DNA from: Nocardioides ochotonae
GTDB lineage: Bacteria; Actinomycetota; Actinomycetes; Propionibacteriales; Nocardioidaceae
Assembly (NCBI RefSeq): GCF_011420305.2
Contig: NZ_CP061769.1
Coordinates: 682,001 to 746,000, forward strand
DNA length: 64,000 bases
Direction: 5' to 3'
Position 1 is the first letter of the stretch. Every line of letters starts with the position of its first letter. The translations under genes and the position numbers were made by a program. The notes under the pieces are model-generated. The model was not told where the DNA came from and searched no databases. It saw nothing but the letters and a program-made list of their open reading frames with translations. Shown here one piece after another: positions 52,137 to 62,000 of the stretch.

Positions 52137-53542
52137 CGGGACGCCCGGGTCGAGGAGTCGGCGGCGGAGCCCGCGAGCAGGTCGCGCGCCCCCGTGAGCA
52201 GCGCCGCCACCTCGTCGGGGCGCACCCAGTCGTCCTCCCAGCGCTCCGGGCGCGACGGGTCGAGCGGGTCGCCGGTGGCCAGGGCCAGGCCCAGCGCCCG
52301 CTCCGCGATCGTCGCGGCCCACAGGGCGGCCACGCCCGCGTCGCAGGCGCGCGGCAGCGCCGCCGCGCGCAACAGGTGCCCGGCGTCCGCGAGCAGGGCG
52401 GCCGGCGTCGCGGCGGACAGGCGCTCGCCGCGCTCGCGGCGCACCCCGGCGTACCAGTGCAGCGCGTCGAGCCCGGCGACCGCGTCGGGCTCGCTGGACT
52501 CCCAGTCCCAGCACCACAGCGTGCCGGCGCCGTCGCGGGCGACGTTCCACGGCGTGAGGTCGCCGTGCCAGCGGGTGGTCACCGGGACCTCGGTGGGCAC
52601 CCCGGCGAGGGTGTCGAGCAGGTCGCCGGTGAGCGCCAGGAGCGGACGGGTGGTCGGGCTGGGGGCGCCGAGGGCGTCGAGGCGGCGGCGCAGGGCGCGG
52701 AACTGCCCGGTCGCGGCGATCGGGGCGAGCCGGTCGCGCGGGCACAGCACCGCCAGCTCCTCCGCCGAGGGCGCCGGCACCGGGCCCCGGACCGCCCGGA
52801 CGTCCAGCGGAAGCGGTGCGGTCACGACGTACGGCTGGGCCCCCAGGGTGCCCGACGCGAGCGGGCGGGGGACCCGGACCCGGCCGTCGTACGGCCCCTG
52901 CTCGAGCGCGGCGGTCTCCGCGCGGATGCCTGCGGCGCTGGCGGCGTCCCAGCCCAGCTTGGCGAAGCCGCGGGGACGACCCTCGGGGTCGACGAGCTGG
53001 AGGGTGGCCTTGCGGTTGGCGCCGGTCCGCACGCCGATCGAGGCCAGCAGCGGCCCGGCCCCGAGGACGCCCTCGAGGATCCCGAGCGGAAGCCTGCCGT
53101 CGGCCCCGCCCGTCGCGTCACCCGTCGCCTCGCCGGTTCCGGCATCGGGCTCGTCGGGGACCTGCACCGAGAGCCGCGGGAACGGCATCCCCATCCGGGT
53201 GGTGACGGCGGCGCCGAGCACCGAGCGCTGGAGCGCGGTCGCCCCCGAGCGCAGGCCTCGGTAGTTGAGCAGCGCCCCGCGCAGGGCGGCGCTGGGCACG
53301 TCGGGGAGCAGGATGCTCGCGCGGGAGATCGAGGGCAGCACCAGGTAGCGCTCGACCTCGTGCCAGCCCGGTTCCGGGGCGTGGCGGGAGAGGCGCAGCC
53401 GGCCCGCACGCAGCGCGGGTCCCCACAGCTGCTCGGCGACGTGGGCGAGCGGGCCGTCGAGGTCGGGTGCGAGCCCGGGGACCCCGGGCGGCGAGGCGGT
53501 GTCGGTGGGCGAGGACGGGGCAGGGGCGGCAGGCCTGGTCAC
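52133..53542 (-). CDS. Aminoglycoside-phosphotransferase-fold kinase-like protein
   Basis: The C-terminal half of this 469-residue protein has the APH/choline-kinase catalytic motifs TTRWHGDLTPWNVARDG (HGDxxxxN) and WCWDWESSEPDAVAGLDALHW (metal-binding D). The N-terminal 220 residues are less conserved, with LVLPSISRASILLPDVPSAAL. It may phosphorylate a sugar or a lipid-linked intermediate of the polymer; antibiotic modification is unlikely given the context. The GTG follows a GGAGA ribosome-binding site. It heads a leftward operon with the LamG-like lipoprotein. Confidence 0.82.
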   Translation of the reverse strand: MTRPAAPAPSSPTDTASPPGVPGLAPDLDGPLAHVAEQLWGPALRAGRLRLSRHAPEPGWHEVERYLVLPSISRASILLPDVPSAALRGALLNYRGLRSGATALQRSVLGAAVTTRMGMPFPRLSVQVPDEPDAGTGEATGDATGGADGRLPLGILEGVLGAGPLLASIGVRTGANRKATLQLVDPEGRPRGFAKLGWDAASAAGIRAETAALEQGPYDGRVRVPRPLASGTLGAQPYVVTAPLPLDVRAVRGPVPAPSAEELAVLCPRDRLAPIAATGQFRALRRRLDALGAPSPTTRPLLALTGDLLDTLAGVPTEVPVTTRWHGDLTPWNVARDGAGTLWCWDWESSEPDAVAGLDALHWYAGVRRERGERLSAATPAALLADAGHLLRAAALPRACDAGVAALWAATIAERALGLALATGDPLDPSRPERWEDDWVRPDEVAALLTGARDLLAGSAADSSTRASR

Positions 53543-53627
53543 GTGCGAGGTCTCCGAGGGGCGAGGGCGAGCGTGGATCCTCAGGCTGGGCGGGGTCGCG
53601 CACCGGCCGCGGCACCCTCGGGACGAC

Positions 53628-53645
53628 GTACCCAAATCGGGGTAG
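53628..53645. promoter_or_regulatory. Locus dyad, copy D
   Basis: GTACCCAAATCGGGGTAG has arms TACCC and GGGTA with an A/T-rich left centre. It lies between the divergent kinase-like and flippase genes, 86 bp from one start and 93 bp from the other. Confidence 0.62.
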
Positions 53646-53737
53646 CGGGTGCGGCCCTGCGCGAGCCCCCGCCGGGCGGCGGGCGACAGTGGGCCGGCGA
53701 CCTGCCCGGGGGGTGGGTCGTCCGAGGAGGGGTGGCG

Positions 53738-55303
53738 ATGAGTACGACGCCGGTCGCGGCCGTGCCGGACCCGGCGGGCCTCACGGGGGAGCTGCGGGCC
53801 ACGGCCCGCGGTGGTGCGCTGAGCCTGCTGGGCTCGCTGTTCGGCACCGCGATGGGGTTCGTCCTCGTGCTGGTCCTCGCCCGCCAGCTCGGGCCGTCCG
53901 GCTCCGGCCTGGTGCTCCAGGCGATGGGCATCTTCATGATCTGCCTCAGCCTCGCGCGCCTGGGCACCGACACCACGGCGGTCTGGCTGGTGCCCCGGTT
54001 GCGCCACGAGCAGCCGGCCCAGGTCCGTGCCGCGTGCCTGCTGCTGCTGGGGCTCGCCGGGACCGCCGGGCTGACGGTGTGGGCCTGCTGGCTGCTGCTG
54101 CGCCCGGTCCTGATCGGGCACGGCATCGACGTCGTCGACTCGGGCGCGCTCGGCGCCGTGCTCGGCGGGGTGCCGCTGGCCGCCGTCATGCTCGCCGCGC
54201 TGGCCGCGACGCGGGCCTTCGGCGGCGTGGTGCCCTACACCCTCATCGGCAACGTCGGAGTGCCGCTCGCGCGCCCGGTCGCGGTGCTCGCCGGGACCCT
54301 GGCGGGTGGCGCGGTCGTCACCGCCGGGATCGCCTGGACCGCCCCGCTCGTGCCGGGGGTGATCGCGGCGGTCTGGGTGCTGCACCGTCAGGTCACCCGC
54401 TTCGAGCGCACGCACGCCCTGCCCGTCGTCCGGGTCGCCGACCCGGCGCTGCGGCGCCGCGCGCTCGGGTTCGCGCTGCCCCGCACCCTCTCAGCAGGCC
54501 TCGAGGAGTCCCTCGTCTGGCTCGACGTGGTGCTCGTCGGGCTGATCGCTGGGCCCGCGGCCGCCGGTGTGTACGGCGCCGCGACCCGTTTCGTGGGCGC
54601 CGGGTCCGCGCTGCTCCAGGCAATGCGGATCGTGGTCGCGCCCCGGTTCAGCGCGATGCTGGCCCGCGGACGGCGCCAGGACGTGCAGGACCTCTACGAC
54701 GTCACCGGCACCTGGATCGTGCTGGCCGGCGCACCGGTCTTCGTGCTGCTCGCCGCGCACGCCGGCACGGTGCTGGGTCTGCTGGGACCGGGGTTCGACA
54801 GCGGCGCGCGGGCCGTCGTGGCCCTGTGCGTCGGCGGCCTGGGCATGCTGGTGGGCGGCAACGTGCAGTCGCTGCTGCTGATGTCGGGCCACAGCGGCTG
54901 GGCCGCCGCCAACAAGGGCGTCGTGCTCGCCGTGAACGTCGCGGCCAACCTGGCGCTGATCGCGCCCTTCGGGATCACCGGCGCGGCGATCAGCTGGGCG
55001 GCCTGCGCCTGGCTGGACACGCTGCTCGCGGTGCTCCAGGTGCGCCGCTTCACCGGCGTCCGGCTCGCCGTGGTCCCGCTGGCGCGATGCCTGCTCGTCG
55101 TGCTCGTTTGCGCCGGCGCAGCGTCCTGGCTGGTGCGCGCCCAGCTCGGCGAGGGCCTCCTCGCCCTGCTCCTCTCGGTGCTCCTCACCGTGGTCGCCGT
55201 GGGCGGGTACGCCGTCGCCGACCGTCGCCGGCTGCACACCGCCGAGCTCGCCGCCCTGCTGCCGGGCCGGTCGACCTACTCGGGCACCCACGTGCGCAAG
55301 TAG
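53738..55303 (+). CDS. Wzx-like polysaccharide flippase (MOP superfamily)
   Basis: The 521-residue product has about 14 membrane helices and the polysaccharide-transporter start GGALSLLGSLFGTAMGFVLVLVLARQLG. Other landmarks are LEESLVWLDVVLVGLIAGPAAAGVY and MRIVVAPRFSAMLARGRRQDV in the middle. It should flip the lipid-linked repeat unit to the outer face. GAGGAGG lies upstream of the ATG. Its 3' end overlaps the convergent GH16 gene by 28 bp. Confidence 0.92.
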   Translation: MSTTPVAAVPDPAGLTGELRATARGGALSLLGSLFGTAMGFVLVLVLARQLGPSGSGLVLQAMGIFMICLSLARLGTDTTAVWLVPRLRHEQPAQVRAACLLLLGLAGTAGLTVWACWLLLRPVLIGHGIDVVDSGALGAVLGGVPLAAVMLAALAATRAFGGVVPYTLIGNVGVPLARPVAVLAGTLAGGAVVTAGIAWTAPLVPGVIAAVWVLHRQVTRFERTHALPVVRVADPALRRRALGFALPRTLSAGLEESLVWLDVVLVGLIAGPAAAGVYGAATRFVGAGSALLQAMRIVVAPRFSAMLARGRRQDVQDLYDVTGTWIVLAGAPVFVLLAAHAGTVLGLLGPGFDSGARAVVALCVGGLGMLVGGNVQSLLLMSGHSGWAAANKGVVLAVNVAANLALIAPFGITGAAISWAACAWLDTLLAVLQVRRFTGVRLAVVPLARCLLVVLVCAGAASWLVRAQLGEGLLALLLSVLLTVVAVGGYAVADRRRLHTAELAALLPGRSTYSGTHVRK

Positions 55304-56973
55304 TCCACCGCCATCGTGGCCCGGGACCAGTCGGTGCTGGCGTCGGGCTTTCCGCCGTAGCTGCCGCCGATCTGCATGTTGATGCGCAGGTTCCAGCGCT
55401 TGCCGGCCTCGTAGTACTTGTTGAACCAGTCGGGATCGCCGCTACGCCAGGTGGCCGTGGTGACCCCGTCGACCGTCATGACGATCCGTCCGGGGGTCTT
55501 CTCCACGACGTAGGTGTGCCATCCCGTGCCCGCCGGGTCGCCGAGCCGGGCGAAGGGGTAGGTCAGCGCGGACTGGCGGTGCTGGGCGCCGTAGTCGGTG
55601 TGGATGGTCTGGTGCACCAGAGGCCGCGCGGCCTCGCGGCCGTAGGTCTCGACCAGGTCGATCTCGCCGCCGGACCCGTCGGTCGGGCGGAACCACAGCG
55701 GGGCCGCCCACAGGCCCTGCTGCATCGGCACCCGGGCCCGGATCTCGGCGCGGAAGCGGTTGGGCACGGAGTAGTGACGGTTGGTGTCGACGTAGCCGGA
55801 GGTGTACTGGCGCCCGCCGGCGCTCTCCCGCCGGCCCTCGATGACCAGGACGCCGTCGCGCACGCGGGTGTTGGCGGCGAGCAGATAGCTGTCCTCGTTG
55901 CTGTTGTAGGTGCGGTCGCGGACGTTCCACCGGTTCGGGTCGAGGGTGTTGAACTCCTCGTTGATGTCCAGGGCCCAGCCCTTGACCTGCGACGGGCCAA
56001 GGTCGGGGGAGGGGGACCGGGGGTCGTCGCGCAGGGATCGCGGCAGCCGCACCCGGTAGATCGGGCTGCGTCGGCCCTCGCTGCCGACGAGGGCGGCGCG
56101 GCGGCCGCGCCGGACCTCCAACGACTCGCCCTTCTGGCGGGCCGGGAGCGCGATGCGGGTGCCCTTTCCGCCGACCTTGCGGTAGCCGAACGCGTCGTCC
56201 TCGGTGCCGAGCACCAGGAAGTCGCCCTCGGGTGCGAAGGAGCCGGCGGTCACGTCGGCAGGAGCGCGGGCGACGCGGGTGAGCCGGTTGACCCGGTCGG
56301 CGCGCAGCCGACGCGGCGCGCGGTAGATGCCGCCGGCGCCCTTGGACCTCGTGACGATCAGGATCCGCCCGCTGCGGGGCCGCACCAACAAGGTGTCCGC
56401 GTCGTGCGGGCCGTCGGGGTAGGCGAGACGGAACCGCGTGGCACGCACCCGTGCCGAGGCGACCCGGCGCGGCTCGCGCACGCGGTAGACGCTGATCTGC
56501 TTTCGCACGGCGCGGTTGTCCCCGATGTCGCCGGCCCACAGGGTGTGGTTCGGGCCGGCGGCGACGTCCTCCCAGTCCAGCGCGGAGGCGTTGGACAGGC
56601 GCAGCACCGCGCGGGTGCGGCCCTGGGTGCCGATCGCGAAGAGACGCGGCCGGTCGCCACTGTCGTTGTGGGTCCACAGCAGCGGGCGGTTGAAGGTGCT
56701 GGCCGCCAGCCCGCTGGACTCCTTGATGCGCGGGTCGTTGAGGCGGCGCACGATCGGTGCGGCGGCCGGCGCCCCCGACGGGACAGGTGCGGCCGATGAC
56801 ACGGGTGACACGGATGATGCTGGGGAGGCCGGTGCCGCGACCGCCGCGGCCAGGGGAAGCGCCAGCGCGCCGGCGGCGAGGGGGGCCAGGAGGCGGCGCG
56901 CGCTGCGGCGCGGGCTTCGGCGCCGGGCCGTCGGCCGGGGCGGAGGGGTGGGCTGATGCATGGGCTGATGCAT
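55276..56973 (-). CDS. Secreted propeller-GH16 glycoside hydrolase fusion
   Basis: The 565-residue product has a signal region (RRLLAPLAAGALALPLAAAVAA, residues 23-45). A beta-propeller-like domain follows (about 75-330: IKESSGLAASTFNRPLLWTHN, NHTLWAGDIGDNRAVRKQ, DFLVLGTEDDAFGYRKV). The C-terminal GH16 domain (about 335-565) carries the catalytic motif GGEIDLVETYG (nucleophile Glu, Asp, acid/base Glu) and the aromatic cleft residues WAAPLWFRPTDG. GH16 enzymes cut beta-1,3/1,4-glucans and galactans, so it may trim or release the exported polymer. Tandem 12-bp repeats (CTGATGCATGGG) at the start provide two in-frame ATGs, at 56,973 and 56,961. Confidence 0.87.
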   Translation of the reverse strand: MHQPMHQPTPPPRPTARRRSPRRSARRLLAPLAAGALALPLAAAVAAPASPASSVSPVSSAAPVPSGAPAAAPIVRRLNDPRIKESSGLAASTFNRPLLWTHNDSGDRPRLFAIGTQGRTRAVLRLSNASALDWEDVAAGPNHTLWAGDIGDNRAVRKQISVYRVREPRRVASARVRATRFRLAYPDGPHDADTLLVRPRSGRILIVTRSKGAGGIYRAPRRLRADRVNRLTRVARAPADVTAGSFAPEGDFLVLGTEDDAFGYRKVGGKGTRIALPARQKGESLEVRRGRRAALVGSEGRRSPIYRVRLPRSLRDDPRSPSPDLGPSQVKGWALDINEEFNTLDPNRWNVRDRTYNSNEDSYLLAANTRVRDGVLVIEGRRESAGGRQYTSGYVDTNRHYSVPNRFRAEIRARVPMQQGLWAAPLWFRPTDGSGGEIDLVETYGREAARPLVHQTIHTDYGAQHRQSALTYPFARLGDPAGTGWHTYVVEKTPGRIVMTVDGVTTATWRSGDPDWFNKYYEAGKRWNLRINMQIGGSYGGKPDASTDWSRATMAVDYLRTWVPE

Positions 56974-57171
56974 GGGGAGTGCGCTCCCTCGGCGGCCGAC
57001 GCCGACTCCGACAGCTCGGTGTCGGTGGTTCCGCCCGGACCTGCCGGACGGGTGTCGCCGTCGTGCCGCGGTGTGGGGAATGGAGGATGGCATGGCGATC
57101 GACCGCCCCGGGCGACGGCCTCCGGTGGACGCTACTGCTGTTCTGCTGCCCTTCAGAGGCGCTGGCGGGTC

Positions 57172-57190
57172 ATCTTTTTTGAGGTACGCG
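57172..57190. promoter_or_regulatory. Weak dyad-like site upstream of the GH16 gene
   Basis: CTTTTTTGAGGTACGCGAG resembles the right half of copies G and H (TTTTGAGG...TACGC) but lacks a good left arm. It lies in the 249-bp gap (56,974-57,222) upstream of the GH16 gene, which contains nothing else I recognise. Confidence 0.35.
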
Positions 57191-57222
57191 AGCGGGTCGT
57201 CCTCGGGTCGCGGCTCGACGGC

Positions 57223-57846
57223 TCAGCCGGCCGCCTCGCGCAGCCCGTCGCCGGCCACGACGTACTCCTCGCCCGTGCGGGGGCACCGCCAGGAACCGGG
57301 CCCGGTCTCCTCGAGCGGTACGCCGGCGCGCCCCACCCAGCCGACCCGGCGGGCCGGGACGCCGGCCACCAGCGCGAAGTCGGGGACGTCGCGGGTGACC
57401 ACGGCGCCCGCGGCGACCATCGACCAGCGCCCGAGGGCCACCGGCGCGATGCAGACCGCGCGGGCGCCGACGCTGGCGCCGGTGCGGGCCACGACGCCGA
57501 CGACGTCCCAGTCCGCGGCGGTCTTGAGCGCGCCCTCCGGTGTCACGGCGCGCGGCAGCAGGTCGTTGGTGAAGACCACGGCGGGGCCGATGAACACGCC
57601 CTCCTCGACCCGGGCCGGCTCGTAGACCAGCGCGCCGTTCTGCACCTTGCAGCGCGCCCCCATCACGACGCCCGGGCCCACGTAGACGCCGCGCCCGATC
57701 GTGCACTCCGCCCCGATCTCGGCGTGCTCGCGGATCTGGGCGAGGTGCCAGACCCGGGCCCCGGGACCGAGGGTCGCGCGCGGGTCGACGTCAGCGGAGG
57801 GTGCGACGGTGGCGTCGGTGAGGGCCGCGTCGGCGGTGTCGGGCAT
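57223..57846 (-). CDS. Hexapeptide-repeat acyltransferase (WlbB/WbpD-like)
   Basis: The 207-residue left-handed beta-helix enzyme has DPRATLGPGARVWHLAQIREHAEIGAEC, then IGRGVYVGPGVVMGARCKVQNGALVYE and VFIGPAVVFTNDLLPRAV. This matches WlbB-type N-acetyltransferases that acetylate 3-amino sugars or their nucleotide forms for polysaccharides. The C-terminal part (GSWRCPRTGEEYVVAG) is short and Cys-containing. It is a single leftward gene, divergent from the second LuxR regulator. Confidence 0.88.
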   Translation of the reverse strand: MPDTADAALTDATVAPSADVDPRATLGPGARVWHLAQIREHAEIGAECTIGRGVYVGPGVVMGARCKVQNGALVYEPARVEEGVFIGPAVVFTNDLLPRAVTPEGALKTAADWDVVGVVARTGASVGARAVCIAPVALGRWSMVAAGAVVTRDVPDFALVAGVPARRVGWVGRAGVPLEETGPGSWRCPRTGEEYVVAGDGLREAAG

Positions 57847-57928
57847 GGCGCTCCTCGTGCAGGGCTCGACCAGGTCACCGTGAGCGTGCGGCCGGACCCG
57901 GCCACGGCGCCGGGGGCCGGGGGCGGCA

Positions 57929-57944
57929 TACCCAGAACTGGGCA
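57929..57944. promoter_or_regulatory. Locus dyad, copy E
   Basis: TACCCAGAACTGGGCA contains a perfect CCCAG-AA-CTGGG dyad. It lies 82 bp upstream of the acyltransferase ATG on the minus strand. Confidence 0.63.
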
Positions 57945-57994
57945 GTGCTGACCGGCCGTTCCCGCGGCGAGCCACCGGGAGGGCCCACGGCGGG

Positions 57995-58012
57995 TTCCCT
58001 CATATGAGGGAA
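57995..58012. promoter_or_regulatory. Locus dyad, copy F (perfect 18-bp palindrome)
   Basis: TTCCCTCATATGAGGGAA is a perfect 9+9 palindrome. It lies between copy E and the second LuxR gene in the 290-bp divergent region, and is the clearest operator candidate in the window. Confidence 0.7.
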
Positions 58013-58136
58013 ACCTCGTTCCTAGGGGTGCCGCTGCGGTACCCGGTGCGGTGATGCTGACGGCGCCCGGCACACCGATGTGCCGGGGGGCGGGCTCGGA
58101 ACACCGTCCGTGGAACCCGGCTTCCGACCCGAGGTG

Positions 58137-58898
58137 ATGTGTGAGGTGAGCGATCTCGCCAGCCGTCCTGGTGTGCGACCCGAGCAGCTTCGGGAGCGTG
58201 AGGGGCCACGGACCCGTGACGGGCAGGAGGCGTCGCCGACGCGATTGCTGGTGGCCTCGGAGCTGCCGCTCGTGGCGGAGGCGATCCGTGCCGCCCTCGG
58301 CGGGCGCGGCTTCGTCGCCATGGCGCTCCACGTGCGACTGGGGGGCGTCTTCGCCGCCCAGGAGCGGGCCGTGCGCCGCTTCGCCCCCGACCTGATGCTG
58401 GTGGCCAGCGAGCTGGTCCGCCCGCGCCGGCTCCACGACGTGCAGGTGCTGCTGCGCGAGCTCGCGCTGCCGACCGTGGTGCTCACCGAGCGTGAGCCGG
58501 GGCCGGTGTGGGGCGCGCTGCTGGAGAGCGGCGCGGCCGCCGTGCTGCCCAGCTCGGCGGTCCTCGACGAGGTCGAGCACACCCTGCGACGGGTCCTCGC
58601 CGGGGAGGGCATCGTCGCCCCGACGAGGCGTGAGCAGCTGCTCGCCGCCTGGCGGGCCACCGAGCGTGAGGGCGCCGACCTGAGCAGGCGGGTCTCCGCG
58701 CTCACCCCGCGCGAGCTGCAGACCCTGCAGCTGCTGCACGCCGGCCGCACGGTGCTGGAGATCGCCGAGCTGTGCCGGGTCGCCGACGGCACGGTGCGCA
58801 GCCACGTCCGGGCGATCCTGCGCAAGCTCGCGGTGAACTCCCAGCTGGCCGCGGTCGCGGCGTACGGCAGGTTCCTCGAGCTCGACCGGCCCCGCTGA
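58137..58898 (+). CDS. Atypical LuxR-type regulator, second copy
   Basis: The product is about 253 residues. The receiver-like domain has lost the phosphorylation apparatus: the acidic pair is replaced (LLVASELPLVAEAI), the phospho-Asp position reads LMLVASELVRP, and the Lys position reads VLPSSAVLDEV. The LuxR helix-turn-helix is LTPRELQTLQLLHAGRTVLEIA, then ADGTVRSHVRAILRKLAVNSQL, nearly identical in its last helix to the first copy. The start is uncertain: an upstream ATG at 58,080 and GTGs at 58,146 and about 58,174 are in frame. It is flanked by dyads on both sides. Confidence 0.88.
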   Translation: MCEVSDLASRPGVRPEQLREREGPRTRDGQEASPTRLLVASELPLVAEAIRAALGGRGFVAMALHVRLGGVFAAQERAVRRFAPDLMLVASELVRPRRLHDVQVLLRELALPTVVLTEREPGPVWGALLESGAAAVLPSSAVLDEVEHTLRRVLAGEGIVAPTRREQLLAAWRATEREGADLSRRVSALTPRELQTLQLLHAGRTVLEIAELCRVADGTVRSHVRAILRKLAVNSQLAAVAAYGRFLELDRPR

Positions 58899-58931
58899 AC
58901 TGGATGGGCTGAGCTGGATGGGCTGAACCGG
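58894..58931 (+). repeat. Tandem 14-bp repeat at the end of the second LuxR gene
   Basis: Units GCTGAACTGGATGG (58,894-58,907) and GCTGAGCTGGATGG (58,908-58,921) are followed by a partial third unit. The first contains the LuxR stop codon. The effect is unknown. Confidence 0.6.
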
Positions 58932-58943
58932 CGGCTCGGCGTG

Positions 58944-58962
58944 CCTGATTTTGAGGGAGTAC
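58944..58962. promoter_or_regulatory. Locus dyad, copy G (weaker)
   Basis: CCTGATTTTGAGGGAGTAC has CCT and AGG(G) arms 7 bp apart, with a T-rich centre. It lies about 115 bp before the giant surface-protein gene. Confidence 0.45.
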
Positions 58963-59076
58963 GCCGAGCAACGGCTCGCAGGCCCTGCGGCGGGTCACAG
59001 AGTGTCGGCAACGGCTGGGCCGGCTCGGTGTCCGGGACCCGCCACCCACCCGGCACCCGAGCAGGACAGGCACGAC

Positions 59077-62000
59077 GTGAACCGCAGCGACCGAGACGAC
59101 CCGAGCCGACCCCGGCGCCCACACCGACGAGGCGCCCGCGCCGTCGGCCTCCTCCTCGCGCTGGGCGGGGTGCTCGGCGGAGTGGTCGCCGGCGCGGGGC
59201 CGGCACCGGCGCTCGGCGCCTCGGCCGCGTCCACGTCCCCCGGGGTGCCCCCGGCCCCGTCGCCCGCCACCGCCGGACTCGCGGCGCTGAGCCCGGCCGC
59301 GCTGGCCACGAGCGCCGTGTCCGACCCGTGCGGGCCCGCCGGCAACGAGATCACCTGCGAGAACAGCCGTCCCGGCACGGACCGGGAGGTCTGGGACGAC
59401 ATGTGGGGCGCCGGCAGCCAGGAGATCCAGGGGTTCTCCACCGAGATCAGCGTCGACGTCGGCCAGCGCGTGGACTTCAAGATCGACACCGACGCGCCGG
59501 ACTACGACATCACCATCTACCGCACCGGCTACTACGGCGGCGACGGTGCGCGCCGCATCGACTCGGTCCGGCGCATCGTCACCCCGCCCCAGCCGGACTG
59601 CATCGACGAGGAGAGCACCGAGCTCTACGACTGCGGCAACTGGGCGGTCTCGGCCTCCTGGCAGGTGCCGCAGACCGCGGTGTCGGGGGTCTACCTGGCC
59701 CACCTGGAGATCCCGGGCACCCGCGAGAGCAGCCACATCACGTTCGTGGTGCGCGATGAGGACAGCGACGCCGACGTCGTCTTCCAGACCTCCGACCCGA
59801 CCTGGGTGGCCTACAACGACTACGGCGGGTCGAACTTCTACTGGGGCGGCCCCCGCGGGCGGGCCCTCAAGCTCAGCTACAACCGGCCGATGCTGACCCG
59901 CAACGGTCCCGGCGGGCGCGACTTCTACTTCTCCAACGAGTACCCGCTGGTCCGCTTCCTCGAGCGCAACGGCTACGACGTCAGCTATCTCGCCGGGGTC
60001 GACACCGACCGGCGCGGGCACCTGCTGAGCAACCACGACGTCTTCCTCTCCGTCGGGCACGACGAGTACTGGAGCGGCGCGCAGCGCGCCAACGTCGAGG
60101 CCGCGCGCGACGCCGGGCTGAACCTGCAGTTCCTCAGCGGCAACGAGGTGTACTGGCGCACCCGCTACGAGCCGTCCGCCGACGCCTCGCACACGCCGTA
60201 CCGCACCCTGGTGGCCTACAAGGAGACCTGGGACCGGGCGAAGACCGATCCGGCCCCGGAGTGGACGGGCACCTGGCGCGACCCCCGCTTCGCCCCACCC
60301 AGCCAGGGGGCAGGCCGGCCCGAGAACGCGCTGACGGGGACGCTCTACCAGGTCAACCACGTCGACCTCCCGGTCACCGTGAACGCCCGCGAGGGACGCA
60401 CCCGGCTGTGGCGCCACACCCCCCTGGCCTCCCTGCCCACCGGCGGGCAGGCGGTGCTCGCCCCGCACACGGTGGGCTATGAGTCCAACGAGGACCTCGA
60501 CAACGGCTTCCGTCCGCCCGGCCTGGTGCGGCTCTCGACCACGACCGGACCGACCCAGGAGTACCTCACCGACTTCGGCAACACGGTCGAGCCGGGCACG
60601 ACGACCCACCACACCACGCTCTACCGCGCCCCGAGCGGCGCGCTGGTCTTCAGCGCCGGAAGCGTGCAGTGGACCTGGGGGCTCGACGAGCAGCACGACA
60701 GCCCGTTCGCGCCGGAGCCCGCCGACCCGCGGATGCAGCAGGCGCAGGTCAACCTGCTCGCCGACATGGGCGCCCAGCCGCGCACGCTGGAGGCGCACCT
60801 CACCGCGACCACCGCGTCCACCGACCGGGTCGGCCCGACGGTCACCGTCACCTCGCCCGAGGCGGGCGCGAGCCGGGCGAACGGCGCCCGGCTCAGCGTC
60901 TCCGGCACCGCCACCGACAGCGGCGGCCAGGTCGCCGGGGTGGAGGTCAGCACCGACGACGGCGACACCTGGCACCCGGCGACCGGCGCCGGCACCTGGA
61001 GCTATGCCTACACCCAGCGCGGGGTCGCGGCCGAGACGATCCGGGTGCGCGCCATCGACGACAGCGCGAACATCGGCCCGGTCGTGACCCGCGCGATCAC
61101 CGTGACCTGTCCCTGCACCATCCACGGCGCCGACGAGCCCGCCCTGCCTCCCGCCGACGACCCCTCCGCCGCCGAGCTGGGCCTGCGCTTCCGCGTCGAC
61201 GTCGACGGGTTCCTCACCGGCGTCCGGTTCCACAAGGCCGCGGGCAACACCGGCACCCACACGGGGTCGATCTGGTCGGCGGCCGGAGAGCGGCTGGCGA
61301 CGGCGACCTTCGGCGCCGAGTCGGCCACCGGCTGGCAGCGCGTCGACTTCGCCACCCCGGTGCCGGTCCTCGCCGACGAGACCTACATCGCCTCCTACAC
61401 GGCGCCGGCCGGGCACTACTCGGTGGCGCCCGACGCCTTCAGCGCCCGGCCCTGGCGACGCGGGCCGTTCACGGTCCCCGGCGGGTTCGGCGTACCCCCG
61501 TCCGGCGTCTACGCCGGGCCCGGCCGGCTCCCCACCGAGTCGAGCCGCAACACCGACTACTTCGTCGAGCCCGTCTTCAGCGTCACCGACACCTCGCCGC
61601 TGACGGTGCTCGAGCGCCACCCGCGCCCGGACGCCACCAGCGTCCCGACGGCCGGCGTCGTCCGCGCCCGCTTCTCCAAGCCCGTGGGGGCGGCGAGCGT
61701 ACGCCTCGGCGTCGTGGACGCCAACGGCACGGCGGTGCCCGGCACCACGTCGTACGACGCCGCGAGCCGCACCGCGTCCTTCACCCCGGCCCAGGCACTC
61801 GCCGGCGGGGTCCGGCACACCGCGACCGTCCAGGCGACCGACGCCGCCGGGCAGCAGGTCAGCGGGACCCGCGAGTGGTCCTTCACCACCGCGGTGCCCC
61901 AGGGCCCGGTCGGGGTGTGCCCTTGCTCGCTGTTCGCCGACGAGCTCGCCCCGGTCCTGCCGGACTCCGGCGACCCCGAAGCGGTGACGATCGGCACCCG

